64,000 bases of DNA from NCBI GenBank assembly GCA_038147755.1, contig JAYQTS010000002.1, positions 62,001-126,000 of the forward strand, written 5' to 3'. The position numbers and the translations under genes were made by a program. The notes beneath the pieces are model-generated. The model ran no database searches. It had not been told where the DNA came from and saw only the letters and a list, made by a program, of their open reading frames with translations. The first letter of the stretch is position 1. Every line of letters starts with the position of its first letter. The stretch comes from UBA5951 sp012269555. Lineage in GTDB: Bacteria > Pseudomonadota > Alphaproteobacteria > Puniceispirillales > Puniceispirillaceae. Of this stretch, positions 20,570 through 31,523 are shown piece by piece.

Positions 20570-22437
20570 CTAATTAGCCTGACGACGCAAAAATGCTGGT
20601 ATATCTAAATCATCAGAGTCTTCATCTGCAGTTTTTTCTTGAAAAGCCATGGTAGCCTGACTTTCTGGGACGCCTGCTAAATCAAGAACTTTGGTTTTTC
20701 TGAGACACTAGAAGTTTGTGAGCTATCAAAGATATTTTCAGACGTTTTATTTTCATTATCTAGTCTCGGTGAGACAGGTGATAAAGATGGTTTATGTGCA
20801 AAATTAAAATTTGGCGTTGGTGCTGTACTAGATGTTTTTTCTTCACCTCAACAGTTTTTTGTGATCCCCACATTTGATAAATTCTTCCAATTAGACCAGT
20901 ATTATTTTTAATAGGTGCATAACTTGCGTCTGGATACAAAGTTTTAGTCGGTTCTGGAATAAAAGATGTTTTTGCTTTTTCACCAGTTTCACTTATCTTC
21001 ATGTCAGGTAGTTGTTTATCCTCTACAGCACCTGTTTCACTTTTATTTTCTCTGTTTGAGCTAATCTCAACCTCAGTGCTTCCTGGCATAGCGCTTGTTT
21101 GAATAGCATTTTCCCTCATTAGTCATTATTTCTTTTGATGTTAGTAATAGATTGCTATTTTCTTTTTCTTGCTCACTTAAATTAATTGAATCGTTAGTTT
21201 GATTTATTATCTCTTTAGTTGGGTCAGAAGAGGTCTTGGTCAGTGACTCTGATAAAGCTGCTTCCTTTTCAGTACTTTCTTTTTTTTCATTGGGTGGGGA
21301 TAGTTTATCTGCAAAACCTCCCAATTTGTTTATTTCCATTGTGGTCGTTTCTAGATCTTTGTCGTTGGGCGGAGTAGATGAAAATAATCCTGGTATTGAG
21401 CTAGTCTGATAGGTGTTTGGGAGCTCTTGTCCACGTGCTCGATTTACAGGTTCTGAAAAAGTTTGCTCACATGCTTCAAATCCTGTAGCAACAACAGAAA
21501 CTCTTATGATGCCCTCAAGTCTTTCATCGAATGCAGAGCCGAAAATTATTGTAGCATCTTCATCTACTTCTTTTCGGATTCTATTCGCAGCTTCATCGAC
21601 CTCAAACAATGTCATGTCCATTCCACCTGTTATATTAATCAAAAGTGCTTGAGCACCTTGCATGGTGGTATCATCTAGCAATGGATTATTGATTGCTGCT
21701 TCTGCGGCCTCAATAGCCCTATTTTCTCCTGTGGCTTCACCAGTGCCCATCATCGCTTTACCCATTTCTGTCATTACTGAACGAATATCTGCAAAATCTA
21801 GATTGATTATACCCGGCTTTATCATCAGGTCAGTGACGCCACAAACACCTTGATGAAGTACAGCATCTGCCATATTGAAAGCATCTGCAAATGTTGTTCT
21901 CTCATTGGCCAGCCTAAATAAATTTTGGTTTGGGATTACAATCAGTGTGTCAACATATGCTTGTAGTGCACTTATACCGTCTTCCGCTTGTGTCATGCGT
22001 CTTTGTCCTTCAAATGAAAATGGTTTTGTAACAACACCCACAGTAAGAATGCCTCTCTCTTTTGCGGCTTGAGCAATTATTGGTGCTGCTCCAGTTCCAG
22101 TGCCTCCTCCCATGCCTGCTGTGATGAATACCATATTACAATCGTTTAGCTCTGACAAAACTTCGTCCATGCTTTCCTCTGCTGCAAGTTTTCCCATTTC
22201 AGGTTTTGATCCAGCTCCTAAACCTTGAGTGACTTGTGACCCAAGTTGAATTTTTCGAGGGGCAAGAGAATGCGATAGCGATTGACCATCTGTATTAACC
22301 ACCAAAAAATCTACTCCCTCTAGGTTTGCATTAATCATATTGTTTACTGCATTACAACCTGCGCCGCCAACGCCAACGACAGTAATTTTAGGGCGTAATT
22401 CTTGTGTTGTTTGTGGTAATGTAAGATTTATAGGCAT
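20570..22437 (-). CDS. ftsZ: Cell division GTPase FtsZ, frameshifted in the C-terminal linker
   Basis: FtsZ is the tubulin homologue that forms the division ring. The GTPase core is intact: GGAGCNAVNNMI, the tubulin signature GGGTGTGAAP and the T7-loop region with NLDFADI. The continuous frame fails near 21120 in the linker. A second frame runs to about 20845 and a third to about 20697. A last one ends with DIPAFLRRQAN at 20570, the conserved tail that binds FtsA and other partners. Each break needs a single base. Joined, the protein is about 620 residues, with the long disordered Ser/Thr/Glu/Pro-rich linker typical of alphaproteobacteria. It lies 130 bp after ftsA. Confidence 0.92.
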
Positions 22438-22568
22438 GATTCACTCCATTGTTTAAATTTAAAATATTAGATTAAAATTCCTTTTGAGTTAGCTGATTAG
22501 TTGAGTATCTCGAAAACTTGAAAAAATTAAATTTGCAAAAAATAGTTTGGGAACATTGTTTTCTCCTT

Positions 22569-23870
22569 TTAAATATTATTGATTAACCAATTGCCAATTT
22601 TACCAAATTTACCAAAAGGTAATATTTTGGTTTGATCTTGAATTGATTCATTTTTTGGATTGATTGAATGAACTTAGCCATTCCGATGGCAGAAGAAAGA
22701 GGATCTATATTCTCTCTATTGGCAAGTCCATCAATATGATTTGGCACACCTAATCGGGCATTCTTTCCCCCAAATTGCCGATACGAACTCAGAAATACCT
22801 GTCAATTTTGCTGAACCACCTACGAGAATTACTCGGTTGCCCGCTGCATGTTGCATGTTAGCCTGAACAAGTTTTTCCATTAGTTTTTCTAGGATTTCTT
22901 CTAACCTTGTTTTGATAATTGAGTTTAGAAGATGACGCTCTATTTGCTCTGAGTTAGATAATTTTATTGTATCTGTTTCAGAAAAATTGCCTGAAAAAAT
23001 AAAATTATCCCCTTTTGAAGGTATTCCAGATATAAGCGTTTTCGACTTTGTTTCTGCAGTTTCAGGCATAAAGACAGTACCTTCAAACACCTTAAGTCTC
23101 TCAGCTTCCTCAGCGGAAATTGATAAAACTGTGGCAATGTCTCTTGTGATTTGAATACCCCCAATTGGCATGGTGTGGGTATATATGACGTTCCCTTCCA
23201 TAAAAAGTGCGACACTGGATGTTCCACCTCCAATGTCTAAAACCAATGCTCCTAGGTCCATTTCTTCTTCACTTAGACAAGCAAAACCTGACATACTTGC
23301 TCCGTGATGTATATGCCCTGGATTAAGGTGGTTCTGGAGCAAAACTTGCTTCATGTTAGCTAAAGAAGTTGACCTCATTGTTAATAAAAGAGTGTCACTT
23401 GATAGTTTCTGAGCAAACATACCTAGTGGATTTTGTACTTGAGATTGTTCATCAAGAATATATTGAAAATGGTCACGTCGAATGACGCATCTATGATCTT
23501 CAGTTTTAATATCATTTTGTTTGCTTACTATTCTGCGTAAATCTCTCTTTGAAATTTTAGCATCAGATAAATCAATGTTTGAGCGAGCAATTTGTATCTT
23601 TGGCTGTCCGGCATTACAAACAAGATTTACTTCTTGTACCGTTATTCCAGCTTTTTCCTCTGCCATTTGAACTGTGTTTCCGATGGCTGTGCTAAATGCC
23701 TCCAGGTTATTTATCTCACCACCACGTAATCCAGAACTTTCTTGAATAGCATCTCCTATAACAATAAGGTCACCATTTTTGTTAGTTTCGGCTATTATTG
23801 CAGCAATCTTTGATGTTCCTGCATCTAGCACCGCAAAAGTAGAATTTGATTTTTGCTTTACTTTAACCAT
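22569..23870 (-). CDS. ftsA: Cell division protein FtsA, frameshifted at C-terminus
   Basis: FtsA is the actin-like ATPase that tethers FtsZ to the membrane. Phosphate 1 (LDAGTSKIAA), phosphate 2 (ALVLDIGGGTSSVALF) and the adenosine motif (VILVGGSAKLTGI) are clear. The open frame ends at 22731, which is short for the family. One extra base near 22765 leads into a frame reading NARLGVPNHIDGLAN...SAIGMAKF. A second change near 22615 leads to FGKFGKIGNWLINNI, the expected amphipathic membrane-targeting helix, which stops at 22569. I therefore annotate a full-length gene of about 433 residues. Confidence 0.91.
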
Positions 23871-23882
23871 TTAAGGGCACAC

Positions 23883-24677
23883 TCATGTTTCTTGTCCTTT
23901 GCCACGGATTGGTAGGTTCGGTTCAATTAAAATTTGGTCGGGTAGTCTCATATCAATTACGGCTAGGTCTCTCTGAATTATTTGATTTTTATAATCGAAT
24001 CTTGCTAGTCTAGACCATGCGAAGCCTGGTTGAATTTCTGGTAGTTTAATTGTTACTCCGTTTTTCATAAGTACGTTCCAACGCCTTTTTGAAATATGAT
24101 GGATAGCCCAAATTTCAGAGTAGAGTTCGGGTTCTGTCTTTAAGATTTCAATAATACCAATAGCACTTAGTGCGGCAGCTTCACCAGAAACAACCGGCAG
24201 GTGGCCAAAAGTTTCGGGTTTAGCGCCTGCAATAATCTCTCCATTTCGATCAATTAATTTGTGCCCATTTTGTGTTTGAAGTAACGCAATTGGGTTACGT
24301 TCGATAATAGTAAGTCTAAGTGTATTAGGAAGAATGCGCTGGACGAATGCCTTTTCTACCCATCCTAATTTCTCAATTTGTTCTCTTTTTTCTGAGAGGT
24401 TGATAGATAATATAGGTTCATTTTTTTTAAGTCCTAAAGCATCTGAGAGCTCTTTATGTGTTGTATGGTTGCGCCCATTAATTTCAGCAACTTCGAGCTT
24501 AAATCCGACCTCTGCAATTTTGTGCTGAATACTCGATTTGATATCTGACCAATTGAGAAGAACTATACTTACTACTGCAAGTGGAACTATAAAAAAAAGA
24601 TTGTGCAGATATCTTCTAGTTGAAAATGCAGAAATTTTTTTTATGCCATCAGATTCAAAGTGCTTGTCTAGTCGCAT
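23883..24677 (-). CDS. ftsQ: Cell division protein FtsQ
   Basis: FtsQ is a bitopic inner-membrane divisome protein that links FtsB/FtsL to the rest of the complex. It has a short cytosolic N-terminus, one membrane helix (about residues 27-44, LFFIVPLAVVSIVLLNW) and a periplasmic POTRA domain (FKLEVAEINGRNHTTHKELSDALG). The beta domain contains GWVEKAFVQRILPNTLRLTI. Its 264 residues fit. The start overlaps the end of ddl by 10 bp, and its stop is 12 bp before ftsA. Confidence 0.92.
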   Translation of the reverse strand: MRLDKHFESDGIKKISAFSTRRYLHNLFFIVPLAVVSIVLLNWSDIKSSIQHKIAEVGFKLEVAEINGRNHTTHKELSDALGLKKNEPILSINLSEKREQIEKLGWVEKAFVQRILPNTLRLTIIERNPIALLQTQNGHKLIDRNGEIIAGAKPETFGHLPVVSGEAAALSAIGIIEILKTEPELYSEIWAIHHISKRRWNVLMKNGVTIKLPEIQPGFAWSRLARFDYKNQIIQRDLAVIDMRLPDQILIEPNLPIRGKGQET

Positions 24678-25567
24678 TGTGCCGCCTCAATTAATAATGT
24701 GATTAAATGGTGCATACTAAGATTACAAAAGGATACCTGCTCTGGAACAAGAGAGGTCTGCGTCATACCTGGTTGTGTGTTTAGCTCGAGTAAATATAAT
24801 CTATCTTCAGCTTCATCCCACCTGAAATCAGCTCTTGCTACACCACGACATCCAATCAGACTAAAAGCCTTCTCAGCCCATAATTTTGCCTTAAGGGCGC
24901 ACTTTTCTGGAACATTTGCTGGGAGAATGTGCTTTGAGCCACCTATTTCATATTTTGCTTTATAATTATAAAAATCAGCATTCGCTATAATTTCAGTAAC
25001 GCATAGAGCTTTTCCATTTAATACAGATACTGTTAGCTCGCGTCCTGAAATGTAATGCTCTCCGATTAAGTCAGTGTCTAAACTCCACATTTTTCTGGGG
25101 CATAATCGTCCATCTAATATAATTTCTACTCCAACACTAGAACCATCATTTTTTGGCTTGATAACATATGGGCCTGAATAGTCCGAAGGTGTAACGTACT
25201 CCCCCTCATTTAGTAAGATTTTAGGTGGCGTATGAATATTAGCGCTTTCAAATAATTTACAAGATAAGTATTTATCCATTGCGAGTGCTGATGCTGTTAC
25301 ACCACTATGGGTGAAAGGTATGTTCAAAATATTTAGTAATCCCTGCACTGAACCATCCTCACTGACCCTTCCATGCAAGGCATTAAATACAATGTCTATT
25401 TTGTTTTCGTTGAGATAAATTGGTAGGTTTCTATCAAATTCAATTTCAATAACATCGTACCCACATTCTCTAGCAATGGTAGAGCAGAAATGTGCAGATG
25501 CTCTGCTTACCTCTGCCTCAGAATTCCAGCCACCAAAAAGCATGCCAATTTTGGGAAGCCCACTCAT
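24668..25567 (-). CDS. ddl: D-alanine--D-alanine ligase
   Basis: Ddl makes the D-Ala-D-Ala dipeptide for MurF. The ATP-grasp fold is evident: the N-terminal MLFGGWNSEAEVSRASA, the HGRVSEDGSVQG loop with the key Glu/Ser, the ATP-binding YVIKPKNDGSSVGVEI and the metal site LLELNTQPGMTQTSLVPEQ. Its 299 residues match DdlB. It overlaps murB by 4 bp and ftsQ by 10 bp, consistent with translational coupling. Confidence 0.95.
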   Translation of the reverse strand: MSGLPKIGMLFGGWNSEAEVSRASAHFCSTIARECGYDVIEIEFDRNLPIYLNENKIDIVFNALHGRVSEDGSVQGLLNILNIPFTHSGVTASALAMDKYLSCKLFESANIHTPPKILLNEGEYVTPSDYSGPYVIKPKNDGSSVGVEIILDGRLCPRKMWSLDTDLIGEHYISGRELTVSVLNGKALCVTEIIANADFYNYKAKYEIGGSKHILPANVPEKCALKAKLWAEKAFSLIGCRGVARADFRWDEAEDRLYLLELNTQPGMTQTSLVPEQVSFCNLSMHHLITLLIEAAQCD

Positions 25568-26508
25568 TTTGCTAGCTCCTCATTTTTATTTTTTATTTGG
25601 CCAATACGTTTGATCTCCCAGCGTAATTCGATTCCACTGTTCTCTTTAACACGCTGGCAAATTTCAAGACCAAGTTCCTCAATTTCAAAAGCAGTTGCAC
25701 CACCATTATTTATTAAAAAGTTACAGTGCTTTTCTGATACTTGTGCCTTGCCAACTTTGAGACCTCTACATCCAGCTTGGTCAATGAGTTTCCATGCTTT
25801 ATGTCCTATTGGATTGGCAAAAGTAGCACCACCGGTTCGCTTTCCTAATGGCTGTGCATCTGCCCTGTGTGCTAGGTTATTTTTTAATATTTTACGAATG
25901 GTTTCTGTGTTGCCTTCGTATCCAAAAAATTCAGCGTGTGTAAATATCCAGTCTTTTGGTGTTTGCGTATGTCGATACGCCATTTTTAAATCATCAGAGT
26001 TTACAACATGCTGTATACCGTCTCTATCGATAGCAAAAGCATATTTAAGAATATCTTTGAACTCACTTCCGTTGGCACCTGCGTTCATTCTCAAGCCACC
26101 ACCAATTGTTCCTGGAATGCCAATTAAAAATTCTAATCCTGAGACTTTGTTTTTAGCTGCAAATCTTGCTACATCAGCGTCACTAGCACCCGCTCCAGCA
26201 ATGATTTTGTGCGGTTGATAGAAATTAATTTTCGTAAACAATCCTGACAATTTTATGGTAATGCCTCTAATACCGCCATCTCTAATCAGTATGTTTGAGC
26301 CTGCTCCCAATACTTGAATTGGAATTTCTTTCGGGCATCTCTTTAAAAGCAGTTTAAGGTCTTCAATGTCTGCAGGTTCAAAAAGCCATTCAGCGGGACC
26401 ACCCACCCCAAACCATGTGAGCTTATCTAAATCTGCCATTGGTTTAAGTTTGCCGCGAACATTCTTCCAACTTTGTTTTGTCAAAGATGATTGATTTTTT
26501 ACAGTCAT
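25564..26508 (-). CDS. murB: UDP-N-acetylenolpyruvoylglucosamine reductase MurB
   Basis: MurB is a flavoenzyme that reduces UDP-GlcNAc-enolpyruvate to UDP-MurNAc with NADPH. FAD-binding motifs VLGAGSNILIRDGG and GIPGTIGGGLRMNAGANG are present, with the catalytic GKRTGGATFANP and the late Glu region. Its 314 residues and missing Tyr-loop insertion fit the type II form. It overlaps murC and ddl by 4 bp on each side. Confidence 0.95.
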   Translation of the reverse strand: MTVKNQSSLTKQSWKNVRGKLKPMADLDKLTWFGVGGPAEWLFEPADIEDLKLLLKRCPKEIPIQVLGAGSNILIRDGGIRGITIKLSGLFTKINFYQPHKIIAGAGASDADVARFAAKNKVSGLEFLIGIPGTIGGGLRMNAGANGSEFKDILKYAFAIDRDGIQHVVNSDDLKMAYRHTQTPKDWIFTHAEFFGYEGNTETIRKILKNNLAHRADAQPLGKRTGGATFANPIGHKAWKLIDQAGCRGLKVGKAQVSEKHCNFLINNGGATAFEIEELGLEICQRVKENSGIELRWEIKRIGQIKNKNEELAK

Positions 26509-27931
26509 TTTACCAGTTCCTGCGTGTACATTGATGCAAGTTGCTCTGGTAATTCACTCGCCCAACTCGTAATTGTTCCTGCTCCAAGAAAAATTACAAG
26601 ATCACCTGGTTCTGCGCTCGCTTTTATCAACTTTGCAAGTTGATCCTTGCTCTTCAGTGTTATTGCATTTCGATTTCCAAATTCATGAAGTCCTCGCACT
26701 AAATCCTCTTTCTCAAACCCTGGAATAGGGGGCTCTCCTGCAGCATAGATATCCGCTACTATCGTAATGTCAGCATTATTAAAGCAGGCACAAAAATCAG
26801 AGAATAAGTCTTTTACTCTACTATACCGATGGGGTTGTACAACAGCTATAACTTTACCGGCATCGCAATATAGCCTTGCAGCTGATAATGCTGCTTTTAT
26901 TTCAACTGGATGGTGTCCATAATCATCAATAATAGTTATATTATTAACGCATCCTTTATAGTCGAACCTCCTTGCAACGCCATTAAATTCTGATAGTGAT
27001 TTTTCGATTTTAGCAATATCAATACCCATCTCAAGGCAAACGGAAATGGCAGCAAGACAATTTTGGATATTATGTTTTCCAAGCATAGGAAAACGAAATT
27101 TTGCTTTTTGTTTTCCTCGCATTGCAATGCGATCAGATAATTGCAATTCAAAAATCATTTCTCTATCTTTGAATGCACATTACTCGCCCGCACATCTGCA
27201 TTGCTGGCTAAGCCAAAGGTAATTATCCGCCTATCCAAAATCTTAGGAATTAGTCTTTGAACCGAGGGGTGGTCAATGCACACTGATGCAAACCCATAGA
27301 AAGGTATAGCTCTCAAAAAATTGGCAAAGGCTAATTCAAGATTTTCATAGTTTCCGTGATAATCAAGATGTTCGGAGTCAATATTAGTTACCACTGCTAC
27401 AGTAGGGTTAAGCTTGGAGAATGACCCATCACTCTCATCTGCTTCCACTACCATCCAGTCACCAAGACCTAATCTTGCATTACTTCCCCACCCTTGAATA
27501 ATTCCTCCATTAACTACAGTAGGGTCATACCCAGCTGCCTCAAGAATTGTTGCGACAAGTGATGTCGTGGTGGTCTTGCCATGAGTTCCGGCAATAGCAA
27601 TTGACCAACGCAGTCGCATAAGTTCACCAAGCATTTCTGCACGGTGTACTATTGGCAAAAATTGCCTTTTAGCTTCCTCTAACTCGACATTATTTGGCTT
27701 TATAGCTGTTGAAACAACAACAAAGGCAACTTTGTCAATATTTTGGGGTTCTTGTGGTATTGAGATTTTTATCCCTAATTTTCTTAAACGTTTTACATTA
27801 TTATTTTCAGCTATATCGCTTCCTTGGACCTGATATCCAAGAGAAAATAATATCTCTGCAATGCCACTCATTCCAATCCCGCCAATACCAATAAAATGAA
27901 TAGTTCCAATTGTTAAGGGAAGAGCAGTCAT
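26505..27931 (-). CDS. murC: UDP-N-acetylmuramate--L-alanine ligase MurC, one-base frameshift
   Basis: MurC adds L-alanine to UDP-MurNAc. The N-terminal part (27155-27931) has FIGIGGIGMSGIAE and the P-loop AGTHGKTTTTSLVA. It also has the metal-binding DESDGSF and the NIDSEHLDYHGN motif. The C-terminal part (26505-27158) has the GKHNIQNCLAAI, DYGHHPVEI and VVQPHRYSRVKDLF segments. The two frames overlap by four bases at 27155-27158, as an ATGA. Adding one A to the AAA run there fuses them into about 476 residues, the normal MurC length. I read one gene with a homopolymer deletion, not two genes. Confidence 0.92.
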
Positions 27932-29048
27932 CTTATCCCTCCAGAATTCATATGCTGGAATGATTTTATTGATGAAATTATGTCATTGAGAGCATGCTTA
28001 TGCGCAAGATTTCTTGCTTTTACAGCTAGTTTTTCACATTTCACTGGGTTTTTTATAAGTGATAATAGTTCTTTCGCAAGTATACTTGGATCTGTTTCGA
28101 TTTCTTTTTGGTGCAAAATAATTGCAGCATTTTTGTCTGCTAAACTTCGGGCATTATATATTTGATGGTCATCTAGAGAATATGGGAAGGGAATTAGTAA
28201 TGCTGCTCTTCCAATTGCGGCTATCTCTGCAATGGAGGCAGCTCCCGCTCTTGATATTATTATATCGGCTTTTGCCATTTGGTTCGGCATGTCATCGAAA
28301 AATGTAGAACAAAAATGTCTAATGGACATCGAAGAATAGACACTCTCGAGCTTAGATAGCTGATCCTCACGCACCTGTTGAGTGATTACAATTGATTTTT
28401 GTATCTTTTTGCGAAGGGTAGAAATTACAACAGGGATAAATTTAGCAAATGCTTCTGCTCCAAGAGATCCTCCTGTTATCAATATATGGCAAGGGCGTTC
28501 CACGCTGAATTCACTTTTTGCCTTATAATTAGGCAACTCGAAAAGTATGCTTCTCACGGGAAGTCCAGTTAGAGTAATAGGTGTGTCTGAAGGAAGTGGT
28601 CTACTATTTTCCCAACTTATCAACATCACTTTTACTCTTTTAGCAAGAAACAGATTCGCCCTGCCAACTCGCGCATTTTGTTCATGAAGCAAACTTGGAA
28701 GTCTACAAATATTAGCAGCTATTAAAGGAGGTGCCGAAGGATAACCGCCGAAGCCAATAACACAAAATGGTTTAAAACGAATAATGTAAAACAAAGACTG
28801 AATCACGCCAAAACAGAGTTTAATGGCGGCTATCAGTCTTTGGAAAACATTTCCAGAAAAAGGAGAACCGGAAGAAATATTAAAAACCTGTTGTTCAGGA
28901 GTTATATTTTTATCACAGATAAGCCACGCTTATCGGAAAAGAATTTACAATCGATTCCGTTTTTTAAAAGACTAGTGGAAACTGCTAGGGCAGGAATAAT
29001 ATGTCCTCCAGTTCCGCCAGCAGCCAGTATAACTCGGTTAGACGTCAT
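27928..29048 (-). CDS. murG: UDP-GlcNAc:lipid I transferase MurG, frameshifted near N-terminus
   Basis: MurG adds GlcNAc to lipid I to form lipid II at the inner leaflet. The N-terminus reads MTSNRVILAAGGTGGHIIPALAV, with the GGTGGH loop, from an ATG at 29048 that overlaps the ftsW stop (an ATG at 29051 is also possible). This frame breaks near 28913, after RGLSV. One added base leads into DKNITPEQQVFNI and then the long frame with GFGGYPSAPPLIAA, the ITGGSLGAEAF loop and the RAGAASIAEIAAIGRAALLIPFP donor site. The whole is about 373 residues. It overlaps murC by 4 bp. Confidence 0.91.
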
Positions 29049-30156
29049 CATCTGTTCCAATCATATATCTGGTATCCCGTGTAAGAGCCAAAATCATGCC
29101 TACAGTTATGCTAGATGCAACTAGCGATGAACCACCATAGCTAATTAGGGGCAAAGTCATTCCTTTTGCAGGAATTAGATTTACTGAAGACGCCATATGT
29201 ATAGAAGCTTGAACTGTAAATTGCATGATTAGTCCTGCACCAGCTAGTAGGTTAAATAAGCTAGGACCAATAGCGGATCGTTCAAATCCTCTTAATAGAA
29301 AAAAACTATACAATCCGATTAAGAATAAACATGCTAGAACGCCATATTCTTCAGCAGCAACTGAGAAAATAAAATCAGCATGAGCATCGGGTAGGTTTAA
29401 TTTCACCTGGCCATCTCCAGGGCCTACGCCAAGAAAACCACCTTGAGAGAAACTCTCAATTGATTTATTGGTTTGCATTGTTCCACCATCAAAAAACCTA
29501 TCTATCCGTTTTTCTACATGCGGCAAAAATAAATAAGCTGCGTATAAGCATAAGGGTGCTAAGGCAATTGCTAATAAAACAAGTAACATTGGCATTCCTG
29601 CTAAAAACATTTGGAATCCCCAGGTGAGCACAATTACTGATGTCATACCTATATCGGGCTGTAATACTAATATAAATACTAAAACAGCAGCAATGCCAGT
29701 CGCCCATATCCAGCCTGGAAATTCTTCTCCATCTCGCCAGAGAGTTAGAAGCCATGCACAAGTTATAGCGAAGAAAGGTTTTGCAAATTCAGATGGTTGT
29801 ATTCTAAATGGTCCCAAGGAGAACCATCTTGTTGCTCCATTAATTTCATTGCCAATTAATGCTGTCATAAGCATTAAACCGATAGCAGCAGAAAGGCCAA
29901 TCAAGCTGATAACCCGAATTTGTCTTGGTGAAATTAAGGAGAAAATTAACATCATACACAAAGCGGGCAGGAGGAATATCAGCTGTCGCCAGACAAAATG
30001 TTGTTCTGGTAGGCCAATTCTGACTGCTACTGGCGGGCTGGCGGCCATTACGAGGATGGTACCTAGTGCCATTAGAACAAGTACTATGCTAAGAAGCCAT
30101 CTATCAACCGTCCACCACCAAATTCCGATTAAGGATCTGTCTGTTCTGTCAAACAT
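29038..30156 (-). CDS. ftsW: Peptidoglycan glycosyltransferase FtsW
   Basis: FtsW is the SEDS-family septal glycan polymerase that works with FtsI. About ten membrane segments are visible over 372 residues. SEDS hallmarks include GATRWFSLGPFRIQPSEFAK, VLQPDIGMTSVI, the SQGGFLGVGPGDGQVKLNLPDAHADFIFSV region and the late LPLISYGGSSL. Its ATG overlaps the murD stop by one base (TAATG), and its end overlaps the murG start. Position between murD and murG supports FtsW over RodA. Confidence 0.95.
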   Translation of the reverse strand: MFDRTDRSLIGIWWWTVDRWLLSIVLVLMALGTILVMAASPPVAVRIGLPEQHFVWRQLIFLLPALCMMLIFSLISPRQIRVISLIGLSAAIGLMLMTALIGNEINGATRWFSLGPFRIQPSEFAKPFFAITCAWLLTLWRDGEEFPGWIWATGIAAVLVFILVLQPDIGMTSVIVLTWGFQMFLAGMPMLLVLLAIALAPLCLYAAYLFLPHVEKRIDRFFDGGTMQTNKSIESFSQGGFLGVGPGDGQVKLNLPDAHADFIFSVAAEEYGVLACLFLIGLYSFFLLRGFERSAIGPSLFNLLAGAGLIMQFTVQASIHMASSVNLIPAKGMTLPLISYGGSSLVASSITVGMILALTRDTRYMIGTDDDV

Positions 30157-31511
30157 TAGCAGGCCTCCTTATTTTGGACCTGCTGGCATAATATTTTTGC
30201 TAAATCAGTAAACTGCTTGCCACGAACCTCGAAATTTTCAAAAGCATCAAACGAAGCAGCTGCTGGTGATAATAAAATAAAACTGTCAACTTTATGTTGA
30301 CGAGTAAATTGTTTGGCATCAGCAAAAGCTTTGTTCGTTGCTTCTTTTAAGTTTTTTGCAAGTGTAAGAGGCAGTAATCCTGATAGTTCAGATTGAAATA
30401 CGGGTTGCGAGGCTCCATATAAATAAGCGCGTTCAACATTTGATAAATGCGCAATACAATTTGTTAATTTTTTTTCTTTTGCAATGCCCCCTGCACACCA
30501 AAAAATATGTTGAAACGAAGATAGGGCTTTTGAAGCAGCATCATCATTAGTTGCTTTAGAGTCATTTATTATATGTAGTCGATTACCATTCAAATTGCAG
30601 CTTGCGACAAGTTCTAATCGGTGTGGTAGGCCCTTAAAACTCAATATAGATTTGTTTATGTTTTTTTCAGAGATATCAAAATGCCTGCAAATGCGCGCGG
30701 CAACAGCAGCATTTTCGGCATTGTGTGAGCCTGATAACGCTATATTCTTACAAGCCCCTCGGGGAGTGTCAGCCTCTTTTATTTGATGCAAAGAACAAGT
30801 ATATTTTTCAGGCAACAAGGATATAAGATTAGGATTATTTCCAAGTATTATGAGGCCATCAGACTTTACATTTTTTATGGCTTTTGCTTTGGCCGCAGCA
30901 TAATTTGCCATGGAGCCATGTCTTTCGAGGTGGTCTGGCGACAAATTAAGGATTGCAGAAACATCTGGATTCAGTGAAGGGGTGATTTCTAATTGGTAAG
31001 AGGATAACTCAACAACTCTTATACCAGTTTCGCCAGGGCTGTCCAACTCTGCCATTGGTGTGCCCAAATTGCCACCGACAGATACCGATTTACCTGCATT
31101 TTTTAAAATATGCGCTGTTAACGCTGTTGTTGTAGATTTTCCATTTGTTCCAGTTATAACAACCCATTTTGATATTCCTTGAAGTCTTATCACCAGCTCG
31201 ATATCACTTATTATTGGAACATTAGAATTTTTGGATAGAAAAACCACAACATGTGGTTTAGGCAGATAAGTAGGAACTCCTGGGCTCAAAATAACAGCAT
31301 CAAGTTCATTCCATGGCCATTCATGGTAAGATTTGAAGAAATTTCTATATTCATCGGGGATAAAGTTTGGTTTATCATCAAAAATGTATGGTTCGATATG
31401 ATTTTTCAATGCTAGTTTAATTGTGGCCATACCTGTTCTACCCAATCCAAGAATACCTATTTTTCGAATTGGTGATTGTTTGATAGGTAATAAAGTTCGT
31501 TTACTTAACAT
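30156..31511 (-). CDS. murD: UDP-N-acetylmuramoylalanine--D-glutamate ligase MurD
   Basis: MurD adds D-glutamate to UDP-MurNAc-L-Ala. It shows the N-terminal Rossmann-like GILGLGRTGMATIKLA, P-loop VVITGTNGKSTTTALTAHIL, LNLSPDHLERHGSM and INDSKATNDDAASKAL, with LSPAAASFDAFENFEVRG near the C-terminus. Its 451 residues fit. It begins 12 bp after mraY and overlaps ftsW by one base. Confidence 0.95.
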   Translation of the reverse strand: MLSKRTLLPIKQSPIRKIGILGLGRTGMATIKLALKNHIEPYIFDDKPNFIPDEYRNFFKSYHEWPWNELDAVILSPGVPTYLPKPHVVVFLSKNSNVPIISDIELVIRLQGISKWVVITGTNGKSTTTALTAHILKNAGKSVSVGGNLGTPMAELDSPGETGIRVVELSSYQLEITPSLNPDVSAILNLSPDHLERHGSMANYAAAKAKAIKNVKSDGLIILGNNPNLISLLPEKYTCSLHQIKEADTPRGACKNIALSGSHNAENAAVAARICRHFDISEKNINKSILSFKGLPHRLELVASCNLNGNRLHIINDSKATNDDAASKALSSFQHIFWCAGGIAKEKKLTNCIAHLSNVERAYLYGASQPVFQSELSGLLPLTLAKNLKEATNKAFADAKQFTRQHKVDSFILLSPAAASFDAFENFEVRGKQFTDLAKILCQQVQNKEAC

Positions 31512-31523
31512 AAGCTATACTAC

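Noticed and set aside
25490..26218. 242-codon plus-strand open frame opposite murB
   Set aside because: It is antisense to a fully convincing murB, with a Ser/Pro/Cys-rich composition typical of a shadow frame.
26505..27931. Two separate translationally coupled genes at murC (ATGA overlap)
   Set aside because: The halves are the N- and C-terminal domains of MurC. One added base gives the normal length with no domain missing.
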